64,000 nucleotides of DNA, taken from positions 4,108,501 through 4,172,500 of the forward strand of contig NC_092251.1 in the NCBI RefSeq assembly GCF_036320965.1. The letters are read 5' to 3'. The position numbers were made by a program, and so were the translations under genes. Source of the stretch: Panulirus ornatus (taxonomy: Eukaryota > Arthropoda > Malacostraca > Decapoda > Palinuridae). Under the pieces are notes generated by a model. It saw only the letters and a list, made by a program, of their open reading frames with translations. It ran no database searches and had not been told where the DNA came from. Each line of letters starts with the position of its first letter. The first letter of the stretch is position 1. Positions 37,336-56,229 of the stretch are shown here, piece after piece.

Positions 37336-38719
37336 CCTTCACCCTCATCTTTTACCACTTCACGTTTTTCATAGCCACTTACCCTTCACCCTTACTCTCC
37401 TCACGATACATAAACCCAGTACACTTGAAGGTGCGGTAAGGTCACTTAAGACTATGACTACATTGAGGGTAAACTCTCTTAGTCAGGTCGATGTCCGCAC
37501 TTCGATGTCGTGACCGAAATCGTAAACAAGGACAGCTGTTAATCACTGTGTATGAGAACAGGTGTAATACGTTAGCACAGGTGTTCCTCCTGTGTTCGGC
37601 TTGTTCTTTTGTGCATCTGTGGCATAGTCTTCCGAAGCTGTTGTTGGTTATATGTATACATTACTATATCTAGAGGATTTTTTTTTTACTCTACGTGTAT
37701 GTTTACTAGTGTGTGATGAATACCTCTTTTTAAGCTAACGTAATCCAAGTCTCTTTTGTTACGCATGCGACTCTACGGAGATATGTGGCTTTAGACTCCA
37801 CAAGAGAGTATGTATGTGGCAACATATTTCTTAGACAGTGTCATGATTTATGTGCGTGTGTAGTAGCCTGGATCTACATATGCGTCATTGGGTCACCATG
37901 GAGGGGGTTAGTTACAGAGTGGGATTAAGTAAGATCAGTTCATCCACGGTGGTACTCACGTGGCTCCTTTCCTTGCGTTCTGCTCGGGCCTAGTTTACTA
38001 CTAGGTAGTGTAGAACATAGGGAGACCTTAGTACCGATTATAAAGCATGGCTGATAACTTCCATATCAGCTGCAGATAGTGAGGGGAGTGGTTTGTGGAT
38101 GGTTCTGTGCTGCAGATCATCTCGCTGGTGGAGGGAGGTGTGATTTGGTCCATCTCGTAGAAAAGGATAACTCACTGTGCTGCACCGGCTGAGGGAGGGG
38201 AGTGATAAAACATGTCAAGTAGACTATGGGAGGGGCTAGAACGCTGTAGACGAGAGGGAGAGATGCAACAGTTCACCTATGAAACCGGGGACAGGGAGGA
38301 CTTTGTCCTGGCATGTAGGGCACAGTGAAGTTGTCCTGACGTGTGACGTAAAGAGATACATGAACCAGAAAAAGATAAACAACGAAGCATTTTTTCTCGC
38401 AAGGCAGGAAGAAATGCGAGTAAAGTATCAAAGATGAATACCCAAAGTCGTATAATAAATTCACCTGTAAGGTGGTTGGTATATATCAGATAACCCAAAA
38501 GGAACACACGCGATAGTTTCTTCTTAAATGTTGCAACCTGAAGGAGATTAATGAAGAGTGCTCTGGCAAGAGATGTCTTCACTAAATAAACTTTCAATGG
38601 AGATCATGAAACTCTGGTGTTTGTTTGTGCTTTCTAGTGTGGGAGAGAGAGAAGGCGCCGAGGACTGCCTGTCTGCCTTAATGTCTGTTTTGTCTGTCTG
38701 TCTACTCGTCACATTTATA
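37336..38719. other. Unassigned sequence
   Basis: No recognised gene or repeat; short frames only. Confidence 0.4.
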
Positions 38720-38830
38720 CATATGGTGTTGATCCTACATATGGTGTTGATCCTACATATGGTGTTGATCCTACATATGGTGTTGATCCTACATATAGTG
38801 TTGATCCTACATATGATGTTAATCATATAT
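38720..38830. repeat. 18-bp minisatellite (TTGATCCT core)
   Basis: Six units of catatggtgttgatccta, the first four identical and the last two diverged. Confidence 0.93.
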
Positions 38831-39174
38831 ATTGTGATCATTTTTCTAGATATGTCTTTCTCTTATGAAGCAGCTTCGTCATGATCCAATGGTGTTTATA
38901 TGCCTTAGTTTTCGTCTGTAATCCGCGTCTCAAGACGGATTAGTTCCCTGTGTGGTAATAATGTTTTTTTGGGCTATGTTGGCTGCACGAATCGTTAAGG
39001 ATATCTTGATAAGTCGGTCCGTCAGACAGAATATTGTCTGGTTAATTGGTTCTCCATGTGAAGTATGTTTTGTTCGTTAGTCATGCAAATACGGTAGGAT
39101 TTATCGAGGAGTCATGCAAATGATGCATGTTTTGTTTAATTAGGTACCCATGCAGGAAGAAATGCTTGGGATGT

Positions 39175-39295
39175 TGCTTGTGAGTACGCCACTTGTGAGT
39201 ATACAGCTTGTAAGTATACTACTTATGAGTATACCGCTTGTGAGTGTACCGCTGGAGGGTATACCGCTTGAGGGTATAACGCTTATGAGTACACA
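39175..39295. repeat. 15-bp minisatellite
   Basis: Eight diverged copies of gagtataccgcttgt. The unit is five codons long, so both strands stay open. Confidence 0.85.
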
Positions 39296-39432
39296 GAACC
39301 TCGAGTTGGCTGAGAGTGTTGAAGATAATTGCGGTGTTCTTTGCATGGAAGATGATTTCGTATACTTCCACCACCAGCAGAAAACATTGTACCTAAGAAC
39401 GTGTGCATTGCACGCGCGAGAACACTTGTGTG

Positions 39433-39434
<2 letters not shown>

Positions 39435-39485
<51 letters not shown>
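39435..39485. repeat. (GA)n microsatellite
   Basis: About 25 GA units. Confidence 0.96.
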
Positions 39486-39486
<1 letters not shown>

Positions 39487-40369
39487 ATCACTGTTGAAAC
39501 TCACACCGTTTCTTTATACTCAACAGGAACAGTGTCTGCCACCACCTCTGAAAAGTGAAAAAGATTAACATCACTGAAGACTTTTATCATAAAGAATTAC
39601 TTGGATAAACTCTGACACGCAAAATACACATTGAAAATAGGGAAGAAAGTATTACTGATCAAGTTATCGCATTTTCTGTTTTCACTGTTTTGACGAGAAA
39701 GAAACTGGATTCATATTTTGATTCCTGATGCGAATTTCTTACTTTAGGCCTTCATCCCTCATGCCTTTCGTCTCTGCTTACTTGTTCCTTCAGCTGTTGA
39801 GGAGGGGAATGGTTCCTTCTTCCTCTCAGGGCTAATATCACAGACTACATGCCTGCATGCGAGAATAATTTAACCATCTACACCCAGGATAATTTTAGGG
39901 TCGCACGTATTCTGTCATGTGCAATTTCAGGAGAATTAACCAGAAAACAAGCGAAAATATTTCTCCTTAGATTAACTCACGACAATGTTTACAAGTCGGG
40001 AGACACGCTACAAGCAAGCGAGGAGGCATGCCACAAGCTACGGGGGGAGGGGGTAGTTTATAGCACCTGTTTATGTGATGATTGCGGTTGAAAACAAAGG
40101 TTTCTTGACGTATCCCAGGGCGCGAGACAAGGCATAGATGGGGACTGGAGAACCCAAGCGTGTAATCTCGTGAGTAGAAGTTTGTGTACACTGAGTCTGC
40201 CTGTTTCCTTACCGCCGTTTTGTGTCTGGTCATGAATGAAGAATGACTGATGTTGGGGCGTCTGGGGTCCTCGCTAACCAGCCAGAACCGGCATAAAGTC
40301 TGGCCCGCTTTCCCTTGAGATGTCGCCAGGCATGGCTGGGTGTGTCGTGTGGGTTGCTAAGATGAGGAC

Positions 40370-40510
40370 GAACAGGAAGAGAAGGAGGAGGAGAAGTGGT
40401 GGTAGAATAGGAAGAAGAAGAAGAAGCAGAAGATGAAAATGTTAAGAAAAAGAAAAGAAGAAGAAGAAGAAAAAGAAGAAGAGAAGAGGAATAAGAAAAA
40501 GAAGAATAAT
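40370..40510. repeat. (GAA)n-rich purine tract
   Basis: Imperfect GAA/AAG/GGA triplets over about 140 bp; nearly all purine on the plus strand. Confidence 0.85.
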
Positions 40511-40668
40511 GAATGAATCAATGATCGAATCTAGAGGACTTGGGAAGAAGACCTTTCCAAGGAAAAGTATAACCAGCTCGTTGAGAAAGAATGGTGGGGA
40601 GGAAAATGCCAGAGAGTCGTGATTTAGGGAACCTTCTTGAGAACTGTAACATTACCAGTATGTCCCTG

Positions 40669-40674
<6 letters not shown>

Positions 40675-40751
<77 letters not shown>
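40675..40751. repeat. (TC)n microsatellite
   Basis: About 38 TC units. Confidence 0.97.
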
Positions 40752-40753
<2 letters not shown>

Positions 40754-40905
40754 CTCGTTCATACTAGCTTCCGCGATGCCAAATTCAAACCTTCAATATT
40801 CCAGCTGCTGGTACTTCATCTCCTGCCTCCTGTTTGCTGCCTTGTACCAGGAATCGTCGGGTCCGGATCAACAAAGTTTCATCAGCGAGACTCAGTCACC
40901 CCACA

Positions 40906-41030
<125 letters not shown>

Positions 41031-41911
41031 ACCCGGGGCGTTGCCTTCGCTTTTTCAATCACGTTCGTTCTCCCCACCTGGGTATTATTACGATTTATCA
41101 TCACGTCATCATAACTGAGTTTCCCAACAATTGTCTTTTTCCTGATTGGATGGATGAATACTGTTTTTCGACTGTGTCTGCCTGCGGTGGGGGTCTCTTC
41201 GACTCCTGTGCTCTTGGTTACCATACGTTACAGAAGTGAGGAAAATGTCCTTATATACACCACAAGCGATTCCTTCATGAGCCCAAGACGCTTCGTGATT
41301 CGGTAGAGCTGTTGATCAACATCAATCATGCATGATTTACCTTCTATTAGTGACCAGTGATTAATGATTAGTGACGAGTTGTGGGGAAAGAGGAAACCTA
41401 CTTCATCACGTAAGAGAATTAGTGTTTGTATCGTCTCTAAGTGCTTACTCCCTCACCCTTTCATACATATGATTCAATAATCTACAAAATACACACAAAA
41501 CTTGAACATATGATAAGAGGAAAATAGTTATATCAGTCGTATCTTAATCTTGAATGTGTAGATAAGATATTATCTATCAAATCAGAGTGAGTTTCGTCCT
41601 TCTAAACGTACTGCTTGACAACGTAGCTCCTTATGCTTGTCAAGGATCTTGATGAATGAGCAGTAAGGCTAACGAAGCTTTGAAGAACCCGAGTGTGTTA
41701 AGATTCGGTCTTTATTGCGTAATTGCATCTTGCGTATCTGTCCATTAATTACGTATCTCATTATCATTTGTGATGTAACCATCGCCAGATGACTGATGCA
41801 TTGAGACCCAGATGTGGCTGCTTGGTATGTTAACGAATTATTTCACTTATGATTGTCGTTCATTCTGACGCATAAGCCATAAGGTAACAGTGAGACATGG
41901 GATACTTATGA

Positions 41912-42055
41912 GGATTTGATCCTCAATGTGGATTTGATCCTGAATGCGGATTTGATCCTGGATGAGGATTTGATCCGCAATGTGGATTTGATCCTGAATG
42001 CGGATTTGATCCTGGATGAGGATTTGATCCGCAATGTGGATTTGATCCTCAGTGT
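41912..42055. repeat. 18-bp minisatellite with 54-bp higher-order period
   Basis: Eight units of ggatttgatcctnnatgn fill exactly 144 bp. Units 2-4 and 5-7 are identical triplets (…ctgaatgc, …ctggatga, …cgcaatgt), so amplification went by three-unit blocks. Confidence 0.95.
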
Positions 42056-42193
42056 TTGGACAGTTGTCTTCCTCAGAGTATTATTCCCTTGAGGAAGACG
42101 GTTGTCGAAATACGTAGAGAATTAGATCCTGATTAGCATTTCGTGTCTCACTGCTCCTACCTTCCTACCTTCTCCAGTTACATTCTCTCTCTC

Positions 42194-42265
42194 TCATACT
42201 ATTTGCCATTTCCCGCGTTAGCGAGGTAGCGTTAAGAACAGAGAACTGGGCCTTAGAGGGTCCAT
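42194..42265 (+). repeat. Interspersed repeat family A, copy 2
   Basis: It contains catactatttgccatttccc and gcgttagcgaggtagcgttaa, followed by gaacagagaactgggcctt. It is truncated after about 70 bp. Confidence 0.85.
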
Positions 42266-44340
42266 GAAGACATAAAGCTGACCAACGCCATTCAGATCAT
42301 CAGCCTGCTCTATCTACCATGGACTGAAGAACACAGGAACAAGTACATAAGAAGCTCCATTATAGAACTAGTGCTCCATACGAGGCCCTTTCTCTCAACT
42401 ACCAGCCATTATCATTCTACTCCTTTTCTATTTGCCTTATGCTTAAACCTTTCCAACGTGTTAGCATGTATGACCTTACTGGGCGAATTGAGCACTTGAA
42501 TGCTCTCAGTCTCCATGCCAATGTTCACTTATTTTTCCTTTCTTACTGAATTTACATTTTTCCAGTGTCACTCCAACATTGCTTCAACATTTCCATTCCT
42601 ATTTCACAGAAATTTATGCCCTGGAGTAAGCCCATGACATTAAGACTAATATGTCCCAGTCCTTAGATTATCACATTTGTCAAACACGACTTGAAAAACA
42701 GGTAGTATAACAACTTACTCATTCTCTGTGGTTTCAGGTCATGTGAGGTTACTCGTCGTCTGAGTTTATCCCAGGTAATGATTTGTGAAGACCTCAGGGA
42801 CCTTGCTTGACCTGTCTTGTCCAACGACGCATCGTCTACCTCCATGTCAGTCGTGAGGCCGACTGGTTGCTAGCTCACTCCTCAGACGTGTAAGTAAACA
42901 AGAACAGATTGTTTCCCAAACGTTATACTTCACTTCAGATTCTCTTCTCATGGATGGTCAGTTCTGTACATGTCAAAAATTTAACTGTGTTTAGTAGACT
43001 ATTCAGAAGACAGTGTTTACGAGGATTAGATATCTTAGAAGAAAAATGAGCATCTGTCTCTCAGCGAAAAAGCCTGAAGACTGTGACTTGTCATCATAAG
43101 ATAAGAAAGAAGAAACTGAATTACATTTATGCCTCTTGCCAGTCAGTTTATGATCATAGCCATACACACTCACGCACGCCAACCCAATCTATATTCAAAG
43201 CTTCCCAGTTTATGGCTGTAATTTGGTCATCTGTTCCTTTCATTCCATCATTATTGTTCATTACTGATCGTGGATATTTTTCCATGTGTTCAGGGGGGGC
43301 TCGTCGTAAAGTGCATTGAGTTATTGTTCAGGAGATTTGTGAACAAAGCTTGCTTCATCATATGGTAAGCAGGGAATTACTTTATCAAGACGGGGGTTTC
43401 AAACGCTTTCATTGCGCAAACTCGTCATAGATGAATCGGAACACATTTGTAACGAATGATATTGTATAGATACATGATCGAGTAAATCATATAGGATTGC
43501 CTTTCCATATAGTCTATTGCTTCATAAAAGCATTCTACTCCAGCAGACATCGGTCTCTTGTGCAATCCTCCACCTCCCTCTGTCGTCAGGTCAAAAATCA
43601 TCGCGTGACCTTGTACAAAGGGCTGCCGACACGGGTTAGGTGAGGGCGAAAGGTACGTGCAGACCAACGACTCATTATGAGCTCATTACGGGTGACACAC
43701 CTTGGGTTAGGTGTAATTGCTGGTGTGAGGGATGAGACCACAGCTTCTGATACCCGCAGTAGGTCACTCCACATCAATTACCCCGAGAGCTTCTCCAGCC
43801 TGACACGAGTTGCTTATTGCTATACACACCAAGAAGAACAATCCTTTTTTCATGAAGAAATAACATCGTGTTGCTCGCTATATCTGCTGGACACCAGCGG
43901 AACTGAAAGACAAAAATGCTGTGAACAAGTGTGATACGGTGACCAGCATCGAAGGATTATGATACTCGACGTCTTTATCATTACAATTTAGGAGAATTAT
44001 TTCTGATGCTGTTGGGGACTACGTTGTGTCTAATCATCGGTACATACCGTTGAAAATAGATTGGCTCGGTACATGAGTAGATATGGATACGGCTCGTCTG
44101 GGACTATGGATTTGATGCTGTTGCTTCTCAGTCTTAGGCTCGTAGGAGCTGGCGAAAGGTATCCCACGGGTTTGGTAGGATGGAGTGGAGTGTGGTGACT
44201 CCTCCGCTGATGGGAAAGATTCGAGTGTGGTGAGGGTAAACCTGACACTTCCGTAGGTCGACAAATGCTGATCCTGTTTGACTGGCGTAACACCTTGCTT
44301 CAGTTACTTGCTCAGAACTTTTTTAAGATCACGTTCTTGC

Positions 44341-44344
<4 letters not shown>
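42266..44344. other. Unassigned sequence
   Basis: No recognised gene or repeat. Confidence 0.4.

Positions 44345-44398
<54 letters not shown>
44345..44398. repeat. (AC)n microsatellite
   Basis: About 27 AC units. A (CTC)n of nine triplets lies at 44550-44582. Confidence 0.96.
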
Positions 44399-44400
<2 letters not shown>

Positions 44401-44599
44401 GCCCCAAACTTCCTGAACCGTGATTTCGCTCGGTGGACGTGGCTGGCCTCCTGAGTGCTGCAGAAACCCCATGTAGAGGTTCCCAGCGAAGGACGGTAGA
44501 GGTAAAAGGTATATACGAATAGACGAAGCCTCTTGATTCACGTTAAGGCTCCTCCTCCTCCTCCTCCTCCACCTCCTCCTCCACACACATCCCTCACCG

Positions 44600-44796
44600 G
44601 ATGCTGCCTCGTGCTCAGCTAAGCAAGGAGGACAAGGCGAGACAGGGGCACTGCACGGGGGCGGTTTTTCACAGACTCGACGCTCTCCTCCGGGAGGAGA
44701 CTCAAAGACACGGGGAGTTACCTGCTGCCGTAGGGCGACCTTTTCTTGTTTTACACCCGGGATACTCACGTTCATATGGGATACTCTTTTACACAT
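44600..44796 (-). other. Short open frame ending at a donor-like site, unassigned
   Basis: A minus-strand ATG at 44796 opens 25 codons to CGGCAGCAG|gtaact in phase 0. No homology is recognised and no signal peptide is present. The opposite strand is also open here, so coding status is doubtful. Confidence 0.15.
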
Positions 44797-44861
44797 CTGG
44801 GATAATTTCTTGCACTGGGACTACTCCTCCCTGTATGACCTTCAGCTTATACATGTTATAA

Positions 44862-50135
<5,274 letters not shown>

Positions 50136-50284
50136 TTATATGTGTGTATGTGTGTGTTATTACCTATTTGCACAAATGGAGTGGAAGCTTTACCCTCGCG
50201 GACCTCATCTCTTATCCTTGAATTCCTATCATTAAAGTTTTCCTTCCAGTTGTGGTCACACTTGCTTGCTTTTAGCTTAGCTTG

Positions 50285-50960
50285 TTACGCGGGTCCACAG
50301 CTCTTCTGGTTTCGAAGAACTGCTTCCTCCCGTCCCCTCCAAACACTTCTCTTGCTTAGCTTCGAGATCTGACCTCCTGTTTTGGGCTCTTTTCTCACCT
50401 GAGTAGATTTTTGTATCCATGTCGTCATGGCTTCCCCCAAAGTGGAGAGATTGAAGCCTTCCCTTCTCCCCTCGTATGGGTCATATCCACTCAGGTCCAG
50501 TACCATTCTGATTGCACTCCTTTGTACCCTTTCTTGCAGTTGTATATTGTTCCTTGAGAGAAAAGAACAGACTATTGCGGCATATTCTAGCTTAAAGTCT
50601 AGAATATACGTTATGCATTTCTTCCTAACCGTTAGGCTTGTCTAAATCATCTTCACCACCTTCGCGACTGCATATTCCTGGGTCGAATTTCATTAGGTAT
50701 TTGTCGTCAATCTCTAGTGCTGTATCTTGTATAGGTCTCCTTGCAGTATTACGTTGTCCCTCTTCATTCGCACAGCTTTCAAAATCCTGACATCATCCGT
50801 AGACATATCTAGGCATGAGTCCACCCCGTTGGACAAATTGTTCATGTGGATCAGATATAGTAATGATCCTAGCACTGTGGGACGCCCTGTGTCACCCTGG
50901 CACAGCGTGAGTGAGAAGGTTTCTCTGGCATGTGCTCTCGTGTTCTCTCTCTGTGAGTGT
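50285..50960 (-). mobile_element. Non-LTR retrotransposon, reverse-transcriptase and thumb fragment
   Basis: From high to low coordinates the minus strand reads VLGSLLYLIHMNNLSNGVDS, then STDDVRI (decayed FADD block), DNVILQGDL, after a frame change KKCITYILDFKLEYAAIV, and RNNIQLQERVQRSAIRMVLD. These match GPLLFLIYINDL…FADD…LQ.DL…LEYA..VW…LE.VQRRATKMI of CR1/Jockey-like ORF2. It differs in sequence from the 36.9-kb copy. It is dead. Confidence 0.85.
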
Positions 50961-50964
50961 GTGT

Positions 50965-50969
<5 letters not shown>

Positions 50970-51050
<81 letters not shown>
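50970..51050. repeat. (TC)n microsatellite
   Basis: About 40 TC units just upstream of the minus-strand LINE relic. Confidence 0.97.
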
Positions 51051-51057
<7 letters not shown>

Positions 51058-53199
51058 TATTTGGGCATACGTGCATTTGTGAGTTTAATGCATGTGCATG
51101 TGTCTGTTTATGTTTGTGTGTATGTACGTGTAAGGCTGCTTATTTTTCAGGTCCTCAACAACTTACCTCATTTATTCATCCAGCAATATTTTGAATTTCT
51201 CAAAATTTTTCATTTTTTTTTCATTCTGGTTAATCTACTTGTCCACTACTGTAGTGATACAGTTAGATGTTTCTCACATCATTTTTGACTTACATTCCGT
51301 CTCACTTGCACAAAATGACATCTACTTGCAACTTAGTTACTTTTTGTTTCAACGAATTGGTCAACATTAACATCATGGTCAAGAAATTTAAGGTAGCTGT
51401 TAAATTTTCTTCCTCTTTCTTGTTTCCTAGAAATCTTCTCTCTTCTCCTCGAACGCGTCATTCATCTTTACCTCGGGCGCTATTCTTGGTCCTTCCTTAG
51501 TATCAGTTCTCGTGTGATCCTTCACGTAGGAGGAGGACTAAGGAGGTGGTCCATTGATGTATCCTGGTTCAAGGATTCGTCTCAGACATCTTGTTTAGCA
51601 TCTCCTCATCCATCTGACTGAAGGGAAAAGATATTCAAAGGAAGTAACTGGACTATACACCATCACTACACCTACGTTACTAAACAATGCATGATTTAAT
51701 GCCTTTGAACGAGTGTGGCATGATATTTTGGACGTGAGAGACGTGAATATGAAAAAAAAAATGCGAAATTGAAGCAGATCCTGGCGAAGATGATGCTTCC
51801 TAATTCATCTTTTTATCAGTTAGAATAAACTTCGTCCCCAGAGTAATAATTCTGATTACGTTTCTCCTCCTTATCCACCTCTTCCAGTATTGCGTGACTG
51901 GTACCCACCCAACTACATCAATATCACTTCATCGCATCAACAACGCGAGTGAGTGTTTGTTTACCATCGTGACGTCATCATAGGTCACCTCCATGACATC
52001 ATGCTCGCAAGCCTTAACCATGACCTTCTCTCAGAGGAGGGCAACCTGACCTTTCACCTTAATGATTAATATAACGGGATACAAACTCGGTTATGACCGT
52101 GATATCTGGTTTTATTTTACGCTCCTTAAAACTATGAGGCTCACAGACCCTTGTTCTCCGGTGATGTGTGTTGAGTGGCCAGCTGGTCGAGCGCCCCAGA
52201 CTCAGTCACCGGCGCTTTGGCCAAAGCTGAATCAGCTGGGATGTGTGTCATCGCGTCATCTCTGGTAAAGGTCGATCAAACAGTTTAATGAATCAAGTCC
52301 TTTTCACGATAGATGTATAGATATCGCGTTCCTGAGTGTTGGTGGTAATTCTTTTTTTATACAACCGATTATTTTTTTGGGGGAGAGGGGCCTCCTCCTC
52401 CAGTGTTCGGGCGTAGCGCTTGTTATGTCGTCCTCTTAGTTAGAGAGGAGAATTTGCTCGAGAGATTGAATGGAATATTTGTAAGACCATCTGTGTTGCT
52501 TATGTGATGTCTCTCTGGCTTTTTCTATACGCTCCTCTTGCTAGAGGAATCATGTAAAGAGGTTCAGCAATGCGATTGAGAAGGCTTTGGGTTTGTTAGG
52601 ATCCCACCAGGATCTAAGTTTAGTGGATCAGAACTCATAAAGTCTATACATTGATGCTCTATGATGATCTGATCTTCTTTATTTTTATGAAGAAGCTGAC
52701 AATAACAGCAGAGAGAACTGGTTACAAGAAAGATTCCGGCTCTGTTAAACTGACGCTTGACCCTGAGTGGAGTTATTAGGTTTCTGAGTGTGTTGGTGGA
52801 AACATGTGCTGGCCTGATCAACGCGGACATCATAGACATCATCATGTCTGAGTTAGATATATTCTCATCATCTTCCGAGACTTTAGTCAAGCAATAATGA
52901 TTTTCCAAAATAGAATCTTCATACTGAGATGATGCTGTCAAATTTTTTTTTTTTTTTTTTTTGAATCGTCAAAAATGTAGCTTGATGATGATCAGGTTTA
53001 TATTAACAGATGATATCAGTGTTTGCACGAATGATGACTAAGAAGGTGCCATTGTTCTAGGTGTGATATGATCCCCTAATCATCATTCATGATGGACCTC
53101 TATGGTCAACTGTTAATCAGAGAAGTCACATCCGATTTCGATGATGAACTTCCAAGTGCCAGTACCTTCTCACGGATTGCCTGATAACTGTGACCTGGC
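51051..53199. other. Unassigned sequence
   Basis: A T-run of about 22 at 52941-52962 is the only simple repeat. No gene was recognised. Confidence 0.4.
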
Positions 53200-53342
53200 A
53201 CATTTTATAAGACAGGTTTTTCACCTCCTCCAAAATTCGTAAATACTTTCCCATGTCCATTCTTTTTCCATTTCATTAACCTTTCTATGTTTCCATTAAA
53301 GCCCGGCTTTTGTTCACGACTGGAGCCTCCAGTGTTAAAAAA
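53200..53342 (+). mobile_element. Retroposon family B, copy 2
   Basis: Same orientation and A-rich end as 18690-18866, with about 70-75% identity by eye over the shared blocks. Confidence 0.7.
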
Positions 53343-55174
53343 AAGAGATGTTTGCTGTTTATATCATTCAGTTGTCTGTTATTCAGATGAGATCCAGTTG
53401 ATGGCTGAGACAGTTGACAGGAGGGAAGGGTGTGTTGAGAGCTTCTTGATAAGAGATGTAAGAGGGACTGACCTGTTTTTGGCTGAGCTCCATTCAGCAT
53501 CTCGAAGCTATTCGTCATTTCGTTTGTTCTCAACACTTGTGGTCCAATACCTAAATGTACGTGGATCATTTCTCTGGGCAGGGACACCACCAACTTCGTT
53601 GGTTGGACTTGTTTCGTCTATCAGTTTTTGGGTCAAGAACTTCATTTGTTGACGGTTGACTTTCAGAAGGCCAGTGAACCAACCAAGACGTTTCACCTGA
53701 TATCCCACAGAGGTCAGGGTGTTTCCTAATGCCCGTGAGAGACAGCGAGGATCAGGAAGTGTCTGGAGTAACGAGACACCCAATGATCTTAGAGGATGTT
53801 GAGGGAAACGTGTGGCGTTTGGAGGTGATGATGTGCATAATGGCACAGGTGTACAGAATGAGGTGGTGTTCGTCCTCCGGTAATGCTGAAGGCTGTAGTG
53901 TTGGCTTGCAGGTTAATTTGGAGGCGAAAGTTGAGGCTTTTGTCCTAAGGTGGCGGTGGAGGGGAAGACATTAGGGTCCAGATGGTGAAGACTTGAGTCG
54001 CTGGTCCTAAAGTGGTGATGCTGCAAAATTGGCTGTTTGTTCTGCGTTGGTGGTGGAGGTTGAGGCGTTTGCTCTGAGGTGGATGTGGTGTCATGTTGGA
54101 TGTGTTGATCTAATGTTGTTGGATGTTTTAGCATTTTGTTCGTCAGTTGTGGTGGAGTTTGAGGGTTTTCCAAGGCGGTGTTAGGTCTGGAATACTGGGA
54201 CTTTGTCACAAGTTGGTGGTGATGCTTATGCGTTTGTCCTATAGAAATTAAGACTTTTATTATTGGTGTAAGGCAAGTCGCGAGTCCATTGCTTTAGAAG
54301 GCGGCTTCAGTCTGTAACTGGGGACGAGGTTTTTGGTTGAGACATTCATGTAAGGGTGATGAGGGAAAGCCTAGATATTCGTCCGGAGGTGGAAATGGAG
54401 GATAAGGCGTTTGACTACCGTTGGTGAGTTGATGGTAGCTAAGGCCGCCTGTCCGCAGGGATGTGGACGGCTGTGGCTCGGCTCCCTGTCAAAAGCTGGT
54501 GCTGGAGGGTAGAGGGTTTGTGTGGTCGGCTGGCAATTATCTAGAGGTGGCTTTGGAAGGATGAGGTGCTCTCCGGCCGGTTAGGAAAGGACCTCAATGG
54601 CAACAGACAAAATTTCTGGGGAGGTGGCGCTATCATCTTGAGGAGACTACTGCAGCTGTAGCGCACATCCCTCACCCAAGGCAGTCCATACACCTCCTCT
54701 CTTCTCACCACAGAAATATCCTCATCAACAAATCAGTGTCCTCAGCACCAAGCAGAGCCCGTCACTCCCTCACTATCCCGAGCATCTTTAAGTCCACCAC
54801 AACCACGGGTCCTGTCCCAGCCAACAGCCAGCCTTGCAAAGCACTCACACTCTAACCTTCCCCTGCCTCACCACCGCTCCTGCATCTCCCATCGTCTCTT
54901 CTTCAATAGTTCCAACTCAACTGCTTCCTCCTCATTTCCTTCCCCGCTTTCTATCTTATTCCCTATCCTGTTACAATCAGCGCCACTTCCCCATCCACCT
55001 CAGCACCTAGGACCCGTGCACATCGGGCCACAGGTGAGGGGCAGGTGGCGGGAGCGCTGGGCTTGCCTTGTAAGGCGGTCTGGCGCCGATATTACCATCT
55101 CCGGCGCCAAGGGAGGAGGGGGGAGGGAGAGAGCGTTTAAGGCCGGGTCGTGCAGTCGTGGGTGGGCTGTACAC

Positions 55175-55179
<5 letters not shown>
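53343..55179. other. Unassigned sequence
   Basis: Frames of about 100-120 codons overlap on both strands at 53287-53846 with no recognised motif. The stretch 53830-54240 has a loose G/T-rich repetition (gtggtgg.gg, gaggcgtttg). Neither was assigned. Confidence 0.35.

Positions 55180-55229
<50 letters not shown>
55180..55229. repeat. (GT)n microsatellite
   Basis: About 25 GT units. An inverted partner, (AC)n at 55334-55379, lies 105 bp away. Confidence 0.96.
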
Positions 55230-55232
<3 letters not shown>

Positions 55233-55329
55233 GCTCTGTTGACGTTCATATGCATTTACGTATTTCCATGTGTTGGGACGCATAATGGCAACGTTGTTCG
55301 AGAAGTATGGTCGTGCATGAAAGGGAGCC

Positions 55330-55333
<4 letters not shown>

Positions 55334-55379
<46 letters not shown>
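55334..55379. repeat. (AC)n microsatellite
   Basis: About 23 AC units, the reverse complement of the array at 55180-55229, so the pair could form a hairpin. Confidence 0.96.
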
Positions 55380-55747
55380 ATCTCCCTCGTCCGCCCTTAA
55401 CGTTCACCACGCCACCTTTTACTTCCGCTCCCTCTCTCCACCACGCCTCCTACACTCACTCGCTCCTTGATACCTTCGTGTCCTCCACATGGCCAGATGC
55501 ACCACCATCACCGCTCCTCTCCCGTACGCCACATCTTCCCCATGTTCGTCTGCTTCGAACCCGATACTCCACAGACAGACAGACACAGACACACAGACAC
55601 ACCCAGTGCGGGCACCCGAACTCCCCAAACGCCTCTCCTTCACCTCAAATGATACGTAAAAGTCAGCCGGCACTCAGACGTCTGCTAATTATCTATGTCT
55701 CAGGTAACTGTTGATTCCAGCGAGGCTGGCGCCGTCTAGTGTTTACC

Positions 55748-55790
55748 TGAGGCCGCCAGGTAGCTCAGTGGTCATTACCGGTCCTCCAGG
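55748..55790 (+). repeat. tRNA-like 5' half with A box
   Basis: GCCGCCAGGTAGCTCAGTGG followed by TCATTACCGGTCCTCC has a perfect pol III A box (TAGCTCAGTGG). No B box follows, so this is a truncated tRNA or SINE head rather than a working gene. Confidence 0.5.
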
Positions 55791-56229
55791 TGAGTGGTAG
55801 GGCCAGGTGAGAGGGGGAGTGGGTGGGTGGGAGGGGGGTATGCTGGGCTAGGTGGTGAGGGACGGAGGTCAGTGGTTGATGGAGGAGGGGAGGGTGGGAG
55901 GGAGGGAGGAAGGGAAGGGAAGACCATCCCAAAACAACTTTCTATGATAATGATCAGCGAAAATATCCAGGAACTGAAGGACAAAGTTCTTGATGATATC
56001 GATTATAAATATTCAGTACAGAGACCCAGGGTCTTGAGGACATACATCAGGATTTCCAGGAGAGAGGGAGCAGCGTATTGGGACAAGATTTACGATTCTT
56101 AAGCGACTGGTTTATTGGCTGAAGACGCGGCTGTTGTAGGACCCACGGATCATTTAGACGAAGGTCTTCATTTTCTGGGACACAGGTCGGGATTTTAAGA
56201 AGAGGACAGCGAATCAGGACCGAAAATGA

